NCBI RefSeq assembly: GCF_013415305.1
Contig: NZ_JACBXU010000002.1
Location: 124,001 to 188,000 of the forward strand
DNA from: Pantoea sp. WMus005
GTDB lineage: Bacteria > Pseudomonadota > Gammaproteobacteria > Enterobacterales > Enterobacteriaceae
Direction: 5' to 3'
DNA: 64,000 nt
Under the pieces are notes generated by a model, which was not told where the DNA came from, did not search any database, and saw nothing but the letters and a program-made list of their open reading frames with translations. The position numbers and the translations under genes were made by a program. Positions 48,277 to 59,671 of the stretch are shown here, piece after piece (position 1 is the first letter of the stretch; the number at the start of each line of letters is the position of its first letter).

Positions 48277-49059
48277 ATGGTCTTGAAGGCGCTGGCGTCA
48301 TTCGGTCGTCAGGGAATTGAAACGTGCGCCAGTTTTGGACGCGCAGGATTAATGCTGTTTCACGCGCTGGTAGGAAAACCCGCGTTCCGCAGACACTCGC
48401 CGCTACTGATCAAACAGCTCTATAGTGTTGGCGTACTGTCGTTACTGATTATTGTGGTTTCGGGGCTGTTTATCGGCATGGTACTCGGACTGCAGGGCTA
48501 TCTGGTGCTGAACACCTATGGTGCCGAAACCAGTCTGGGTATGCTGGTGGCGCTTTCCTTGCTGCGCGAGCTGGGGCCGGTCGTGACCGCGCTGCTTTTT
48601 GCCGGACGGGCAGGGTCCGCACTGACGGCTGAAATCGGCCTGATGAAAGCGACCGAGCAGCTCTCCAGTATGGAGATGATGGCGGTGGATCCATTGCGCC
48701 GCGTGGTCTCGCCGCGCTTCTGGGCCGGTTTTATCAGCATGCCGCTACTGACAATGATCTTCACCGCGGTGGGTATCGCTGGCGGTGCACTGGTTGGCGT
48801 GAGCTGGAAGGGGATCGATCCCGGCTTCTTCTGGTCAGCTATGCAGAACGCAGTCGATTTCCGGACCGATGTCGTTAACTGCATCATCAAAAGCGCCGTA
48901 TTTGCTGTGACGGTCACCTGGATTGCCCTCTTTAATGGCTATGACGCGATTCCCACTTCTGAAGGGATCAGTCGCGCAACAACGCGTACCGTAGTACATG
49001 CTTCACTGGCGGTGCTCGGGTTGGATTTTGTGCTGACAGCACTGATGTTTGGGAATTGA
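48277..49059 (+). CDS. mlaE: Phospholipid transport permease MlaE
   Basis: MlaE (260 residues) is the membrane permease of the Mla ABC system. It has an N-terminal amphipathic interface helix and about five membrane segments. The family motif [20 protein letters not shown] is at ~68-87. [20 protein letters not shown] and the coupling region [19 protein letters not shown] are at ~120-160. It lies 4 nt from both neighbours. Confidence 0.97.
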   Translation: MVLKALASFGRQGIETCASFGRAGLMLFHALVGKPAFRRHSPLLIKQLYSVGVLSLLIIVVSGLFIGMVLGLQGYLVLNTYGAETSLGMLVALSLLRELGPVVTALLFAGRAGSALTAEIGLMKATEQLSSMEMMAVDPLRRVVSPRFWAGFISMPLLTMIFTAVGIAGGALVGVSWKGIDPGFFWSAMQNAVDFRTDVVNCIIKSAVFAVTVTWIALFNGYDAIPTSEGISRATTRTVVHASLAVLGLDFVLTALMFGN

Positions 49060-49063
49060 TGCA

Positions 49064-49609
49064 ATGCAAAGCAAAAAAAGCGAAATCTGGGTTGGCATTT
49101 TTATGATTATGGCGTTGATCGCCGCATTGTTTCTCTGTCTGCGCGTCGCCGATCTAAAGTCAATGGGCACAGAGCCGACGTGGAAACTTTACGCGACCTT
49201 TGACAATATCGGCGGCCTGAAAGCCAGTTCGCCGGTCAAAATCGGTGGTGTGGTGATTGGCCGGGTGACAGAAATAGCGCTTGAGCCGAAAACGCTGCTG
49301 CCGCGTGTCACCATGGAAATCAGCGATCAGTATGCGAATAAAATTTCAGACACCAGCTCACTGGCTGTCCGTACTCAGGGTCTGCTGGGTGAGCAATTCC
49401 TGGCGCTGAACTTAGGTTTTGACGATCCTGAACTCGGCTCGGCGATGCTGAAAGATGGCGATACACTGCGCGACACGAAGTCAGCCATGGTGCTCGAAGA
49501 CCTGATCGGCCAGTTCCTTTATAAGAGCGGCGATAAAAAACAAAACAATGACAGCAAGGATGCGCAGGAAAGCGACAGTGCTGCGCCTGCGGCACCGGCT
49601 CAACCTTAA
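49064..49609 (+). CDS. mlaD: MCE-domain substrate-binding protein MlaD
   Basis: MlaD (181 residues) is anchored by one N-terminal helix (~8-28). Its MCE domain (~38-115, YATFDNIGGLKASSPVKIGG) forms a hexameric periplasmic ring with a lipid pore. The pore loop LLGEQFLALN is intact. The C-terminal tail is low complexity (acidic, Ala/Pro). The start at 49064 (MQSKKSEIWVGIF) is chosen by homology over 49049. Confidence 0.96.
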   Translation: MQSKKSEIWVGIFMIMALIAALFLCLRVADLKSMGTEPTWKLYATFDNIGGLKASSPVKIGGVVIGRVTEIALEPKTLLPRVTMEISDQYANKISDTSSLAVRTQGLLGEQFLALNLGFDDPELGSAMLKDGDTLRDTKSAMVLEDLIGQFLYKSGDKKQNNDSKDAQESDSAAPAAPAQP

Positions 49610-49624
49610 AGAAGAGGGTATACC

Positions 49625-50260
49625 ATGTTTAAACGTTTACTGATGATTGCCATGCTGGTGGTTGCAGTACCGCTGACGGCGACCGCAGCCGATCAGAGCA
49701 ATCCCTATAAGCTGATGAACGAAGCAGCGCAAAAAACCTTTACCCGTCTGAAAAATGAGCAGCCGAAAATCAAGCAGGATCCTAATTATCTGAGAGAGAT
49801 TGTTCGTCAGGAGCTGCTGCCCTATGTGCAGATCAAATATGCCGGCGCGTTAGTGCTGGGCCGCTACTATCGTGATTCGACACCTGCTCAGCGCGAAGCT
49901 TACTTCAGCGCCTTTGGTGACTATCTGGCGCAGGCTTATGGTCAGGCACTGGCACTGTATAACGGACAGAGCTATCAGATTCAGCCTGAGCAGCCTTTAG
50001 GCGATGCCAAAATTGTCGCCATTCGTGTGTCAATTATCGATCCAAATGGCCGTCCACCTGTTCGCCTCGATTTCCAGTGGCGTAAGAACAGTCAGAGTGG
50101 GAACTGGCAGGCGTATGACATGATTGCCGAAGGCGTCAGCATGATTACTACCAAACAAAATGAGTGGAGCGATCTGTTGCGTACTAAAGGTATCGATGGT
50201 CTGACGGCGCAACTGAAATCTTCTGCGGCACAGCCAATCACGCTGGATAAACAACAATAA
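49625..50260 (+). CDS. mlaC: Periplasmic phospholipid carrier MlaC
   Basis: MlaC (211 residues) ferries phospholipids across the periplasm between MlaA-OmpC and MlaFEDB. The signal peptide is [21 protein letters not shown]. The NTF2-like domain includes [20 protein letters not shown] and [26 protein letters not shown] lies upstream and the stop overlaps the mlaB start by 1 nt. Confidence 0.97.
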   Translation: MFKRLLMIAMLVVAVPLTATAADQSNPYKLMNEAAQKTFTRLKNEQPKIKQDPNYLREIVRQELLPYVQIKYAGALVLGRYYRDSTPAQREAYFSAFGDYLAQAYGQALALYNGQSYQIQPEQPLGDAKIVAIRVSIIDPNGRPPVRLDFQWRKNSQSGNWQAYDMIAEGVSMITTKQNEWSDLLRTKGIDGLTAQLKSSAAQPITLDKQQ

Positions 50261-50565
50261 TGCACGAATCGTTACGCTGGGAGCGGGAAGCCAGCACGCT
50301 GTTACTGAGAGGCGAACTGGATCGCGACACGTTGATGAGCCTGTGGCAGCAACGTGAGACGCTGATTAAAGATGTTGATACCATCGACGTTGCGGCGCTG
50401 GAGCGCGTTGACTCTTCCGGTCTGGCCCTGCTGGTGCACCTGCGTGAAATCGCACGGGCACAGGGTATTACCCCACGCTTTACCGGCATCAGCGACAAAC
50501 TGCTCTCGCTGATTACGCTTTACAATCTGCAACAGATTATTGTTTCTGCGGATAAAAGCGCCTGA
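50260..50565 (+). CDS. mlaB: STAS-domain Mla subunit MlaB
   Basis: MlaB (101 residues) is the cytoplasmic STAS subunit that stabilises MlaF. The conserved ERVDSSGLALLVHLREIA region (~47-64) includes the STAS loop serine or threonine position. It starts on the last base of the mlaC stop codon (TAATG), so translation is coupled. It is less similar to E. coli than its neighbours, as is usual for MlaB. Confidence 0.93.
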   Translation: MHESLRWEREASTLLLRGELDRDTLMSLWQQRETLIKDVDTIDVAALERVDSSGLALLVHLREIARAQGITPRFTGISDKLLSLITLYNLQQIIVSADKSA

Positions 50566-50582
50566 TTTCCGGTTGTTATGCT

Positions 50583-50609
50583 AAGCCCCTGTTTTCGACA
50601 GGGGCTTTT
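50583..50609 (+). terminator. mla operon terminator
   Basis: AAGCCCCTGT (50583-50592) and ACAGGGGCTT (50598-50607) with a TTTCG loop are followed by TT. The T tract is short; the stem is strong. Confidence 0.82.
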
Positions 50610-50678
50610 GCGTATTTAAGAGTCAGACGCTTTCCTCTACTATGTCAGCCTTATTATTATTAAGTGAAGTTAAGCCCA

Positions 50679-50936
50679 ATGGAAAACAGTGAAATTCAGG
50701 CCGTGCTGATGGCCGCATTGCCTTTAGAAGAAGTTCATGTGATGAGCAACGATGGCAGCCATTTTCAGGTGATCGCCGTAGGCGAACTGTTTGGCGAACT
50801 GAGCCGCGTCAAAAAGCAGCAGGCTGTCTATGCGCCGCTGATGGAATTCATCGCGGACAACCGCATGCATGCTGTCTCTATCAAAACCTACACTCCCGCT
50901 GAATGGGCGCGTGACCGTAAACTCAACGGTTTCTGA
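50679..50936 (+). CDS. ibaG: BolA-family protein IbaG
   Basis: IbaG (85 residues) is a BolA-like protein that, with monothiol glutaredoxin, takes part in Fe-S handling and acid resistance. The start at 50679 ([20 protein letters not shown]) is chosen by homology; a GTG at 50664 is in frame. The BolA motif [27 protein letters not shown] is split here as [11 protein letters not shown] and [12 protein letters not shown]. The conserved histidine is in [12 protein letters not shown]. It precedes murA by 66 nt, as in E. coli. Confidence 0.95.
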   Translation: MENSEIQAVLMAALPLEEVHVMSNDGSHFQVIAVGELFGELSRVKKQQAVYAPLMEFIADNRMHAVSIKTYTPAEWARDRKLNGF

Positions 50937-50987
50937 TCCCCAGCGTGGTGAACTCGCCCTGGGCGAGTCTAATTTTTAGCGAGTTAA

Positions 50988-52262
<1,275 letters not shown>

Positions 52263-52282
52263 TCCTGCTGATATGTTGAAAG

Positions 52283-52313
52283 AACCAGCCCCGTTTGGGG
52301 CTGGTTTTTTTTT
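52283..52313 (+). terminator. murA terminator
   Basis: AACCAGCCCC (52283-52292), a GTTT loop and GGGGCTGGTT (52297-52306) are followed by T7. It separates murA from the convergent sfsB. Confidence 0.95.
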
Positions 52314-52333
52314 GCCTGAAGCTCGCCTGAACT

Positions 52334-52618
52334 TCAGGCGCTATCGGAATGATTTGCAGACGTCCGGATACGTTTCCGGCGATCCAGCAGGCAGTGGGTA
52401 TCAGGATCATAATAGCGGCTTGGCCAGATCTCACTCGGGTGAATCTTGATCGCGTCTGCAATCAGCCATTCACCTTTAGGCCAGGGACGCGTGAGCGCAT
52501 TAGCCAGCGTTGATGAACTCAGACCCGCTGCGCGTGACAGCGCCGCCAGAGTCATGCCACGTTTATGCAACGCAGCGATAATGTCAGCCGGATGCCAGTC
52601 TTCCATCCTTTTTTCCAT
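52334..52618 (-). CDS. sfsB: Ner-like DNA-binding regulator SfsB (Nlp)
   Basis: SfsB (94 residues) resembles the Mu phage Ner repressor. E. coli SfsB stimulates maltose genes when overproduced. The winged or Ner-type helix-turn-helix is MTLAALSRAAGLSSSTLANA (~22-41), followed by RPWPKGEWLIADAIKIHPSE and IWPSRY. The C-terminal tail is basic. The start at 52618 aligns with the E. coli start. It is the only phage-like domain in this part and is a domesticated core gene. Confidence 0.92.
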   Translation of the reverse strand: MEKRMEDWHPADIIAALHKRGMTLAALSRAAGLSSSTLANALTRPWPKGEWLIADAIKIHPSEIWPSRYYDPDTHCLLDRRKRIRTSANHSDSA

Positions 52619-52825
52619 AGCCTGCTCACCTTTTCCTTGTCATTGCGTCGTCCTGCGGGATATTGGCTTTCCTTTTTACTATTATCTGGAAAGAACAGGT
52701 CTTTTATATCAAATTAGTTCCATTAATTTCCAGTTAAATTTGGATCCAGCATCTGGTCTGTGTGATGGCACACAAAAGGAATGCAACAGCTAAGAGGGAA
52801 TAAAGAGAAGTGAGAGCAGTGATAT

Positions 52826-52850
52826 AAAAATGGAGCCTGGCAGGCTCCAT
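52826..52850 (-). terminator. ispB terminator
   Basis: ATGGAGCC (52830-52837) and GGCTCCAT (52843-52850) form a stem that can extend to 10 bp. On the minus strand it is followed by T5. It starts 6 nt past the ispB stop. The region 52640-52800 upstream of it is AT-rich, holds the sfsB promoter and shows no gene. Confidence 0.88.
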
Positions 52851-52856
52851 AAGGGA

Positions 52857-53828
52857 TCAGAAATCGCGCTGAACAGACATATGTGCCAGTGACTCCAGGG
52901 CACTGCGCCACGGTGATTCGGGCAGAATACGTAAGGCGTCAATCGCTTTGTCCGCTTCCTGTTCGGCGCGATTGCGCGTCCATTCCAGCGAACCACACTG
53001 ATTCATCGCTTCCAGCACCGGTTCCAGCAGATGACGGCCATTCCCCTGCTCAATGGCTTCACGGATCATCTTCGCCTGTTCAGGCGAGCCGTGCTGCATA
53101 GCATGCAGCAGTGGAAGCGTGGGTTTGCCTTCACTCAGGTCATCGCCGGTATTTTTACCCAGCGTCTCGCCATCAGCGCTATAATCGAGTAAATCGTCAA
53201 TTAACTGGAAAGCCGTACCCAGATAGCGCCCATAATCCTGCAGCGCCTTCTCCTGTTCAGGTGTAGCTTCAGCCAGGATCGCAGAGGCCTGCGAGGCCGC
53301 TTCGAACAGGCGCGCAGTCTTGCTATAAATCACGCGCATGTAGCTTTCTTCGGTGATGTCGGGGTCGTTAACGTTCATCAACTGAAGGACTTCGCCCTCA
53401 GCAATCACGTTTACCGCCTCTGACATCAGCGCCAGGATACGCAGCGAACCCATGCTGGTCATCATCTGGAAGGCGCGGGTATAAATAAAATCACCGACGA
53501 GCACGCTTGCCGCATTGCCAAACGCCGCATTAGCGGTCGCTTTGCCACGACGCATATCGGATTCATCCACGACATCGTCATGCAGCAGCGTGGCGGTGTG
53601 GATAAATTCGATCAGCGCCGCATTGGTCACGTGCAGGTCGCCCTTGTAGCCCATGGCACGTGCGGATAGCACGGCAATCATGGGACGGATACGCTTGCCC
53701 CCACCACTGATGATGTAGTAGCCCAACTGGTTGATGAGCGAGACATCCGAATTCAGCTGGTCGAGGATGGTCTGGTTAACGGCAGCCATATCCTGTGCGG
53801 TTAATTCATTAATCTGTTCTAAGTTCAT
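52857..53828 (-). CDS. ispB: Octaprenyl diphosphate synthase IspB
   Basis: IspB (323 residues) makes the C40 side chain of ubiquinone and menaquinone. The two Asp-rich motifs are HDDVVDESD (first, with TATLL upstream setting chain length) and QLIDDLLDY (second). GGGKRIRP and the KTARLFEAA region are intact. It is divergent from rplU. Confidence 0.97.
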   Translation of the reverse strand: MNLEQINELTAQDMAAVNQTILDQLNSDVSLINQLGYYIISGGGKRIRPMIAVLSARAMGYKGDLHVTNAALIEFIHTATLLHDDVVDESDMRRGKATANAAFGNAASVLVGDFIYTRAFQMMTSMGSLRILALMSEAVNVIAEGEVLQLMNVNDPDITEESYMRVIYSKTARLFEAASQASAILAEATPEQEKALQDYGRYLGTAFQLIDDLLDYSADGETLGKNTGDDLSEGKPTLPLLHAMQHGSPEQAKMIREAIEQGNGRHLLEPVLEAMNQCGSLEWTRNRAEQEADKAIDALRILPESPWRSALESLAHMSVQRDF

Positions 53829-53984
53829 TCGTCTTTTCAGCTATGACTCGTTATCTCTGCCATGGTAAGTGGTTTACCCAGCCAGCGTTCAGGTAATCTG
53901 TTACTGATTGTACTTGAATTTTGTGCCTGAGAAACGGTTGCATTCAGCCTGTGTTTTTTTTCTGCAAGAGTGTGCAAAGTGCTC

Positions 53985-54013
53985 TTGTCTTCTTCTGGAG
54001 TTTTGCGTAGAAT
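53985..54013 (+). promoter_or_regulatory. rplU-rpmA promoter
   Basis: TTGTCT (53985-53990), a 17-nt spacer and TAGAAT (54008-54013) lie 72 nt before the rplU start. It is the best sigma-70 match in the 256-nt ispB-rplU spacer. Confidence 0.65.
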
Positions 54014-54084
54014 TCGCGCCCTATTGTGAATATTTAGCGCGCCGCCTGATGAACTAAAAGGCAAGCGCAGAAGCGGAGTTTTAT

Positions 54085-54396
54085 ATGTACGCGGTTTTCC
54101 AAAGTGGTGGTAAACAACACCGAGTAAGCGAAGGTCAGACCGTTCGCCTGGAAAAGCTGGACATCGCAACCGGTGAAACGATTGAGTTTGACCAGGTTCT
54201 GATGATTGCTAATGGCGAAGACGTTAAAATCGGCGCGCCACTGGTTTCAGGCGGAATGATCAAGGCAGAAGTTGTTGCTCATGGTCGTGGCGAGAAAATT
54301 AAGATTGTTAAGTTTCGTCGTCGTAAGCACTACCGTAAGCAAGCAGGCCATCGCCAGTGGTTCACTGATGTGAAAATCACTGGTATCACGGCGTAA
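54085..54396 (+). CDS. rplU: 50S ribosomal protein L21
   Basis: L21 (103 residues) binds 23S rRNA with L20. [20 protein letters not shown] and the [17 protein letters not shown] tail are nearly invariant. It is 15 nt before rpmA, as in nearly all enterobacteria. Confidence 0.99.
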   Translation: MYAVFQSGGKQHRVSEGQTVRLEKLDIATGETIEFDQVLMIANGEDVKIGAPLVSGGMIKAEVVAHGRGEKIKIVKFRRRKHYRKQAGHRQWFTDVKITGITA

Positions 54397-54408
54397 GAGG
54401 AGATCTGA

Positions 54409-54669
<261 letters not shown>

Positions 54670-54682
54670 GGTTGTCGTGACG

Positions 54683-54699
54683 CAGACGTTTAACGTCTG
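54683..54699. repeat. 17-bp dyad after rpmA
   Basis: CAGACGTT-T-AACGTCTG is a perfect 8-1-8 inverted repeat 14 nt past the rpmA stop and just before the terminator stem. It may help termination or mRNA 3'-end stability. Confidence 0.5.
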
Positions 54700-54715
54700 A
54701 ACGCACGAATTAAAG

Positions 54716-54741
54716 GCCCCGCAGCTCCTGCGGGGCTTTTT
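54716..54741 (+). terminator. rplU-rpmA terminator
   Basis: GCCCCGCAG (54716-54724), a CTC loop and CTGCGGGGC (54728-54736) are followed by T5. Confidence 0.92.
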
Positions 54742-54908
54742 ACATTCTGCGGTCTGTTGCGGTAAAAGCAACGCATCACAAAAGTTTGCTGTACAATTTA
54801 TGTACGCACTGGCGAAAGCCAATCCTGATTTATCCGCCGCTGGTCAGCGCAGAAGACCCTGGCGGACCCGTCTGCAGAGTGCTGCAGGCGATTGTGTGAC
54901 GGAGATAG

Positions 54909-56084
<1,176 letters not shown>

Positions 56085-56110
56085 CCGCGCGTCTGCTACA
56101 GTGTGATATA

Positions 56111-56145
56111 CGAAGCCCCCTTTCAAGGCCTGAAAGGGGGCTTCG
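56111..56145 (+). terminator. obgE terminator
   Basis: CGAAGCCCCCTTTCA (56111-56125) and TGAAAGGGGGCTTCG (56131-56145) form a 15-bp perfect stem with an AGGCC loop. A TTCTTTC tail follows. Confidence 0.88.
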
Positions 56146-56203
56146 TTCTTTCTGCAACCTGCTCATTACCACGCTAACACCCGCTTCTGGCGGATTCAGC
56201 CAT

Positions 56204-56233
56204 AAAAAATGCAGCAGGTTGCTCGCCTGCTGC
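56204..56233 (-). terminator. dacB terminator
   Basis: GCAGCAGG (56211-56218) and CCTGCTGC (56226-56233) form the stem. On the minus strand six T follow after one base. It lies 19 nt past the dacB stop. Confidence 0.9.
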
Positions 56234-56251
56234 GTTTCTATTACTGCGTAA

Positions 56252-57685
56252 TCAATTGTTCTGATTAATATCGCGATAAAGTCGGCTTTCGAAACGCACC
56301 AGCGGAATACGGCGGGTACGTTGATCTTCCGGCGGTACCGCATAACCGGAAAGGAACTGAACGAACGCTACCCGCGCACCGCTTGAGGTGGTAATAAAAC
56401 CTGCCAGGTTATAGACGCCCTGCAGTGAGCCGGTTTTCGCCGAAACTTTGCCATCCAGTCCTGCTTCATGCAGGCCGCCGCGGTATTGCAGCGTGCCATC
56501 ATAGCCAGCCAGCGGCAGCATCGAAATATAATCCAGTGTGTTGTCATTCTTAGCAATGAACTGCAACACCTGCATCATGGTTTGCGGTGAGATCAGATCA
56601 TGACGCGATAGTCCGGAACCATCGACCTGGATGCTGTTGCCCATGTCGACGTTGGCTTTCGCTTTCAGTATACGACGAACAGCATCCTGTCCGGCGCGGA
56701 AAGTACCTGGCACATTGAAGTAGTGATGACCAATAGTGCGGAACACCGTATCGGCAATCATGTTATCTGACTTCTTCAGCATGGTGTGCAGCAGCGTATG
56801 CAGGGGCGCGGACTGGGTCGATGCCAGTACAGTGCCTGGCTCCGTGACTTGCGTCTGACGCACCAGATGCCCGCTGTAATCAATTTCTGACGACCGCAGC
56901 TCCGCCTTGAGAATTTCGCCTGCCCAGGCCGCGCCATCCTGCACAGCAAAGGCCAGCGGCAGCGGTTCTGCACGCTGGCGCATACAGCCGGTCAGTGTGT
57001 AGCGGTTTAGCTCGCCCGGCACCACATCCAGTTCACAATATTGCCCTTCGCCGCTGTTGCGGCCGATGGTGCGGACCTGGCTGTACATATGTGCCGGATA
57101 ATAGGATGCGATACGCACAAAGGCATTTTCACCCGGCGTATTAGCGCTGTAGAGCGACACTGAGAAGCAGTTCTTATCAACAATCGCCGCACCCGGCGGG
57201 GCGCTGAAGCACTGGGTCATGTCATTCCACGGCCAGCCCGGCGCCATGTCGTGACTGGCAAACACGGAGGTGTCGATAACCAGATTGCCTTTAATATGGT
57301 TAATACCCTGCTTCTTAATCGCAGCGACCATGTTGCGCAGATCCTGACGGCTTAAGGTCGGATCACCGCCGAAACGAGCCACTAAATCGCCGTTCAGGGT
57401 GCCATCTATAATGGCGCCGCGAGTCTCAAAAGTGGTCTGAAAACGGAAGTCACCACCCAGTTCCAGCAGGGCCGCCAGCGCCGTTACCACTTTCATGGTA
57501 CTGGCTGGCAGGGCCATCTGTTTTCCGTGGTAATCAATAATCGGTGTTGATGCACCCACTTTCTGAACCATCAGCGCCAGATTGGCGCCGTCTGGCAGGT
57601 ACTGCATGTATTCATCAACTGGCGCTGCGTGTGCCTGTAGCATAAATGCGCAGCTTAATCCGGTAACAAGTCGTGAAAATCGCAT
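56252..57685 (-). CDS. dacB: D-Ala-D-Ala carboxypeptidase/endopeptidase PBP4 (DacB)
   Basis: PBP4 (477 residues as in E. coli when started at 57685, MRFSRLVTGL) is a periplasmic DD-carboxypeptidase and endopeptidase. The signal peptide ends at A20. The S-x-x-K motif is S62-T-M-K65, the SDN motif is in LKKSDNMIADT, and the KTG motif is in SAKTGSLQGVYN. The large insert between SxxK and SDN typical of class C PBPs is present. It is divergent from greA. Confidence 0.97.
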   Translation of the reverse strand: MRFSRLVTGLSCAFMLQAHAAPVDEYMQYLPDGANLALMVQKVGASTPIIDYHGKQMALPASTMKVVTALAALLELGGDFRFQTTFETRGAIIDGTLNGDLVARFGGDPTLSRQDLRNMVAAIKKQGINHIKGNLVIDTSVFASHDMAPGWPWNDMTQCFSAPPGAAIVDKNCFSVSLYSANTPGENAFVRIASYYPAHMYSQVRTIGRNSGEGQYCELDVVPGELNRYTLTGCMRQRAEPLPLAFAVQDGAAWAGEILKAELRSSEIDYSGHLVRQTQVTEPGTVLASTQSAPLHTLLHTMLKKSDNMIADTVFRTIGHHYFNVPGTFRAGQDAVRRILKAKANVDMGNSIQVDGSGLSRHDLISPQTMMQVLQFIAKNDNTLDYISMLPLAGYDGTLQYRGGLHEAGLDGKVSAKTGSLQGVYNLAGFITTSSGARVAFVQFLSGYAVPPEDQRTRRIPLVRFESRLYRDINQNN

Positions 57686-57863
57686 AATCTCGCGGTAACT
57701 GGCAGGTGAGGGCGTCAATACTACGTTGCCGGACGGTGCAAAGTAAACGATGACCCGCAGTGAACTCTGGGGTAAAATACGTATCAAATTGCAAAACTCT
57801 TTTCTGGCCTGGAAGCATTTCCGGGTCAGGATTCTTTTATTTGCAAAAACGGGCTAATGTGCC

Positions 57864-57882
57864 GCAGAACGCTTTTTTCTGC
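57864..57882 (+). ncRNA. greA leader hairpin, possible GraL-like terminator
   Basis: GCAGAA (57864-57869) and TTCTGC (57877-57882) enclose a loop with a T6 run in the 52-70 nt before greA. In E. coli the greA leader is released as the GraL sRNA array by premature termination. This hairpin is in a similar place, but the T run is inside the loop, so the match is weak. Confidence 0.25.
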
Positions 57883-57933
57883 AGTCACCGGTCAGGATGA
57901 CATCGTTAACAGGAAAGATGGCGAGGAGCTTAA

Positions 57934-58410
57934 ATGAATCAGATTCCGATGACGTTAAGAGGCGCTGAAAGATTGCGTGAAGAGCTGAACGAGCTGAAAA
58001 CCGTGAAGCGCCCGCGCATTATCGCCTCTATCGCTGACGCACGCGAACACGGCGATTTAAAAGAGAACGCGGAATACCATGCTGCGCGTGAAGAACAGGG
58101 TTTTTGTGAAGGCCGTATTCAGGAGATTGAAGCCAAACTCTCTAATGCGCAGGTGATTGACGTCACCCAGATGCCTAAAACGGGTCGCGTGATTTTCGGC
58201 GCAACGGTGACCGTACTGAATGTCGAGACCGACGAAGAGTCAACGTATCGTATCGTGGGCGATGACGAAGCGGACTTTAAGCAAAATCTTATTTCGGTCA
58301 ATTCGCCAATGGCGCGTGGCCTGGTGGGTAAAGAAGCCGATGATGTGGCTATCGTGAAAACCCCGGGCGGCGATGTCGAGTATGAGATCCTGAAGGTAGA
58401 ATACCTTTAA
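57934..58410 (+). CDS. greA: Transcript cleavage factor GreA
   Basis: GreA (158 residues) enters the RNA polymerase secondary channel and stimulates cleavage of backtracked RNA. The N-terminal coiled coil (~1-75) has the acidic tip [20 protein letters not shown] split by the D41/E44 pair. The C-terminal FKBP-like domain follows ([20 protein letters not shown]). AGGAG lies upstream of the ATG. Confidence 0.98.
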   Translation: MNQIPMTLRGAERLREELNELKTVKRPRIIASIADAREHGDLKENAEYHAAREEQGFCEGRIQEIEAKLSNAQVIDVTQMPKTGRVIFGATVTVLNVETDEESTYRIVGDDEADFKQNLISVNSPMARGLVGKEADDVAIVKTPGGDVEYEILKVEYL

Positions 58411-58459
58411 GATGGTGCGTCGCCTGAAAAAGCGTTGATGCGCAATGTAAAGAAAAGAA

Positions 58460-58480
58460 AAAGGCCGCATCGCGGCCTTT
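58460..58480. terminator. greA/yhbY bidirectional terminator
   Basis: AAAGGCCGC (58460-58468), an ATC loop and GCGGCCTTT (58472-58480) lie between convergent greA and yhbY, with A runs on one side and T on the other. Confidence 0.85.
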
Positions 58481-58516
58481 TATCTGAGGTAAGAGCATGT
58501 CACTTTCTTTGCCCAC

Positions 58517-58810
58517 TTAACGTGGTAAAGAAATTTTGCTCTCTTTAGAGGGGCGATACAGCACCAGCGTTTTGCCGATCACCTGTACGTTGCTGGCACC
58601 GGTCTCACGCACGATAGCCTCGACGATCAGCTGTTTCGTTTCACGATCTTCTGAGGCGATTTTGACCTTAATCAGTTCGTGATGCGCCAGAGCCTGCTCG
58701 ATTTCGGCCAGCACGCCTTCAGTCAGGCCGTTGCCACCCAGCATAACCACTGGCTTGAGTGGATGGGCGAGGCCCTTGAGGTGCTGTTTTTGTTTGGTAC
58801 TTAGATTCAT
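58517..58810 (-). CDS. yhbY: CRM-domain RNA-binding protein YhbY
   Basis: YhbY (97 residues as in E. coli) is a single CRM-domain protein that associates with pre-50S particles. MNLSTKQKQHLKGLAHPLKP and the GxxG-type loop LGGNGLTEGVLAEIEQAL are conserved. It is divergent from rlmE, another 50S maturation gene. Confidence 0.95.
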   Translation of the reverse strand: MNLSTKQKQHLKGLAHPLKPVVMLGGNGLTEGVLAEIEQALAHHELIKVKIASEDRETKQLIVEAIVRETGASNVQVIGKTLVLYRPSKESKISLPR

Positions 58811-58833
58811 CGTAGTTTTTTACTTACTCAGGG

Positions 58834-58862
58834 ATTGAAAACGGTTCATTCTACCGCCATCT
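58834..58862 (+). promoter_or_regulatory. Sigma-32-like promoter of rlmE-ftsH
   Basis: ATTGAAA (58834-58840), a 14-nt spacer and CGCCATCT (58855-58862) match the RpoH consensus CTTGAAA/CCCCATNT at 6 of 7 and 6-7 of the informative positions. The spacer equals that of the groE promoter in this window. rlmE-ftsH is heat-inducible in E. coli. Confidence 0.6.
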
Positions 58863-58937
58863 CGGGTATATCACCAAATCGACGCAACCCATTGCGTGCA
58901 GGTTTATCGCTACGATGACGATTTAGTTGGAAATATT

Positions 58938-59567
58938 ATGACGGGTAAAAAGCGTTCAGCCAGCTCCGGCCGCTGGCTTCAGGAACACTTTAGCGATAAA
59001 TATGTGCTCCAGGCGCATAAAAAAGGGTTGCGCTCGCGCGCCTGGTTTAAACTTGATGAAATACAACAGGGTGACAAGCTGTTCAAACCCGGTATGACCG
59101 TGGTAGATCTGGGTGCTGCACCCGGTGGCTGGTCGCAATATGTGGTACAGCAAATCGGGAACAAAGGGCGCGTCATTGCCTGTGATATCCTGCCAATGGA
59201 TCCAATCGTCGGTGTCGATTTCCTTCAGGGCGATTTTCGTGAAGAATTGGTAGTCAATGCATTGCTTGAGCGCGTTGGCGATCAGAAAGTTCAGGTGGTC
59301 ATGTCAGATATGGCACCGAATATGAGTGGTACACCTGCCGTAGATATTCCCCGGTCGATGTATTTAGTAGAGCTGGCGCTGGAGATGTGTCGGGATATTC
59401 TGGCACCTGGCGGTAGTTTCGTAGTGAAAGTGTTTCAGGGAGATGGCTTCGATGAATACCTGCGGGAAATTCGCTCCCTGTTTACGAAAGTAAAAATTCG
59501 TAAGCCGGACGCTTCACGTTCTCGTTCACGTGAAGTGTACATTGTGGCGACTGGGCGCAAACTATAA
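58938..59567 (+). CDS. rlmE: 23S rRNA 2'-O-methyltransferase RlmE (FtsJ/RrmJ)
   Basis: RlmE (209 residues from the ATG at 58938, [10 protein letters not shown], the E. coli start) methylates U2552 in the 50S A loop. The SAM site is [15 protein letters not shown]. The K-D-K-E tetrad residues lie in [35 protein letters not shown] and [10 protein letters not shown]. It is upstream of ftsH (104-nt gap) behind a heat-shock-type promoter. Confidence 0.97.
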   Translation: MTGKKRSASSGRWLQEHFSDKYVLQAHKKGLRSRAWFKLDEIQQGDKLFKPGMTVVDLGAAPGGWSQYVVQQIGNKGRVIACDILPMDPIVGVDFLQGDFREELVVNALLERVGDQKVQVVMSDMAPNMSGTPAVDIPRSMYLVELALEMCRDILAPGGSFVVKVFQGDGFDEYLREIRSLFTKVKIRKPDASRSRSREVYIVATGRKL

Positions 59568-59671
59568 CCAAATTGCTGGAGAAGTCCGCAGCTTTGCTGC
59601 GATTCCATGTATGCAGGAACTATAGTACCCTACGCTATCTGTTAACACCGATGTAATATGAGGTTAATCCC

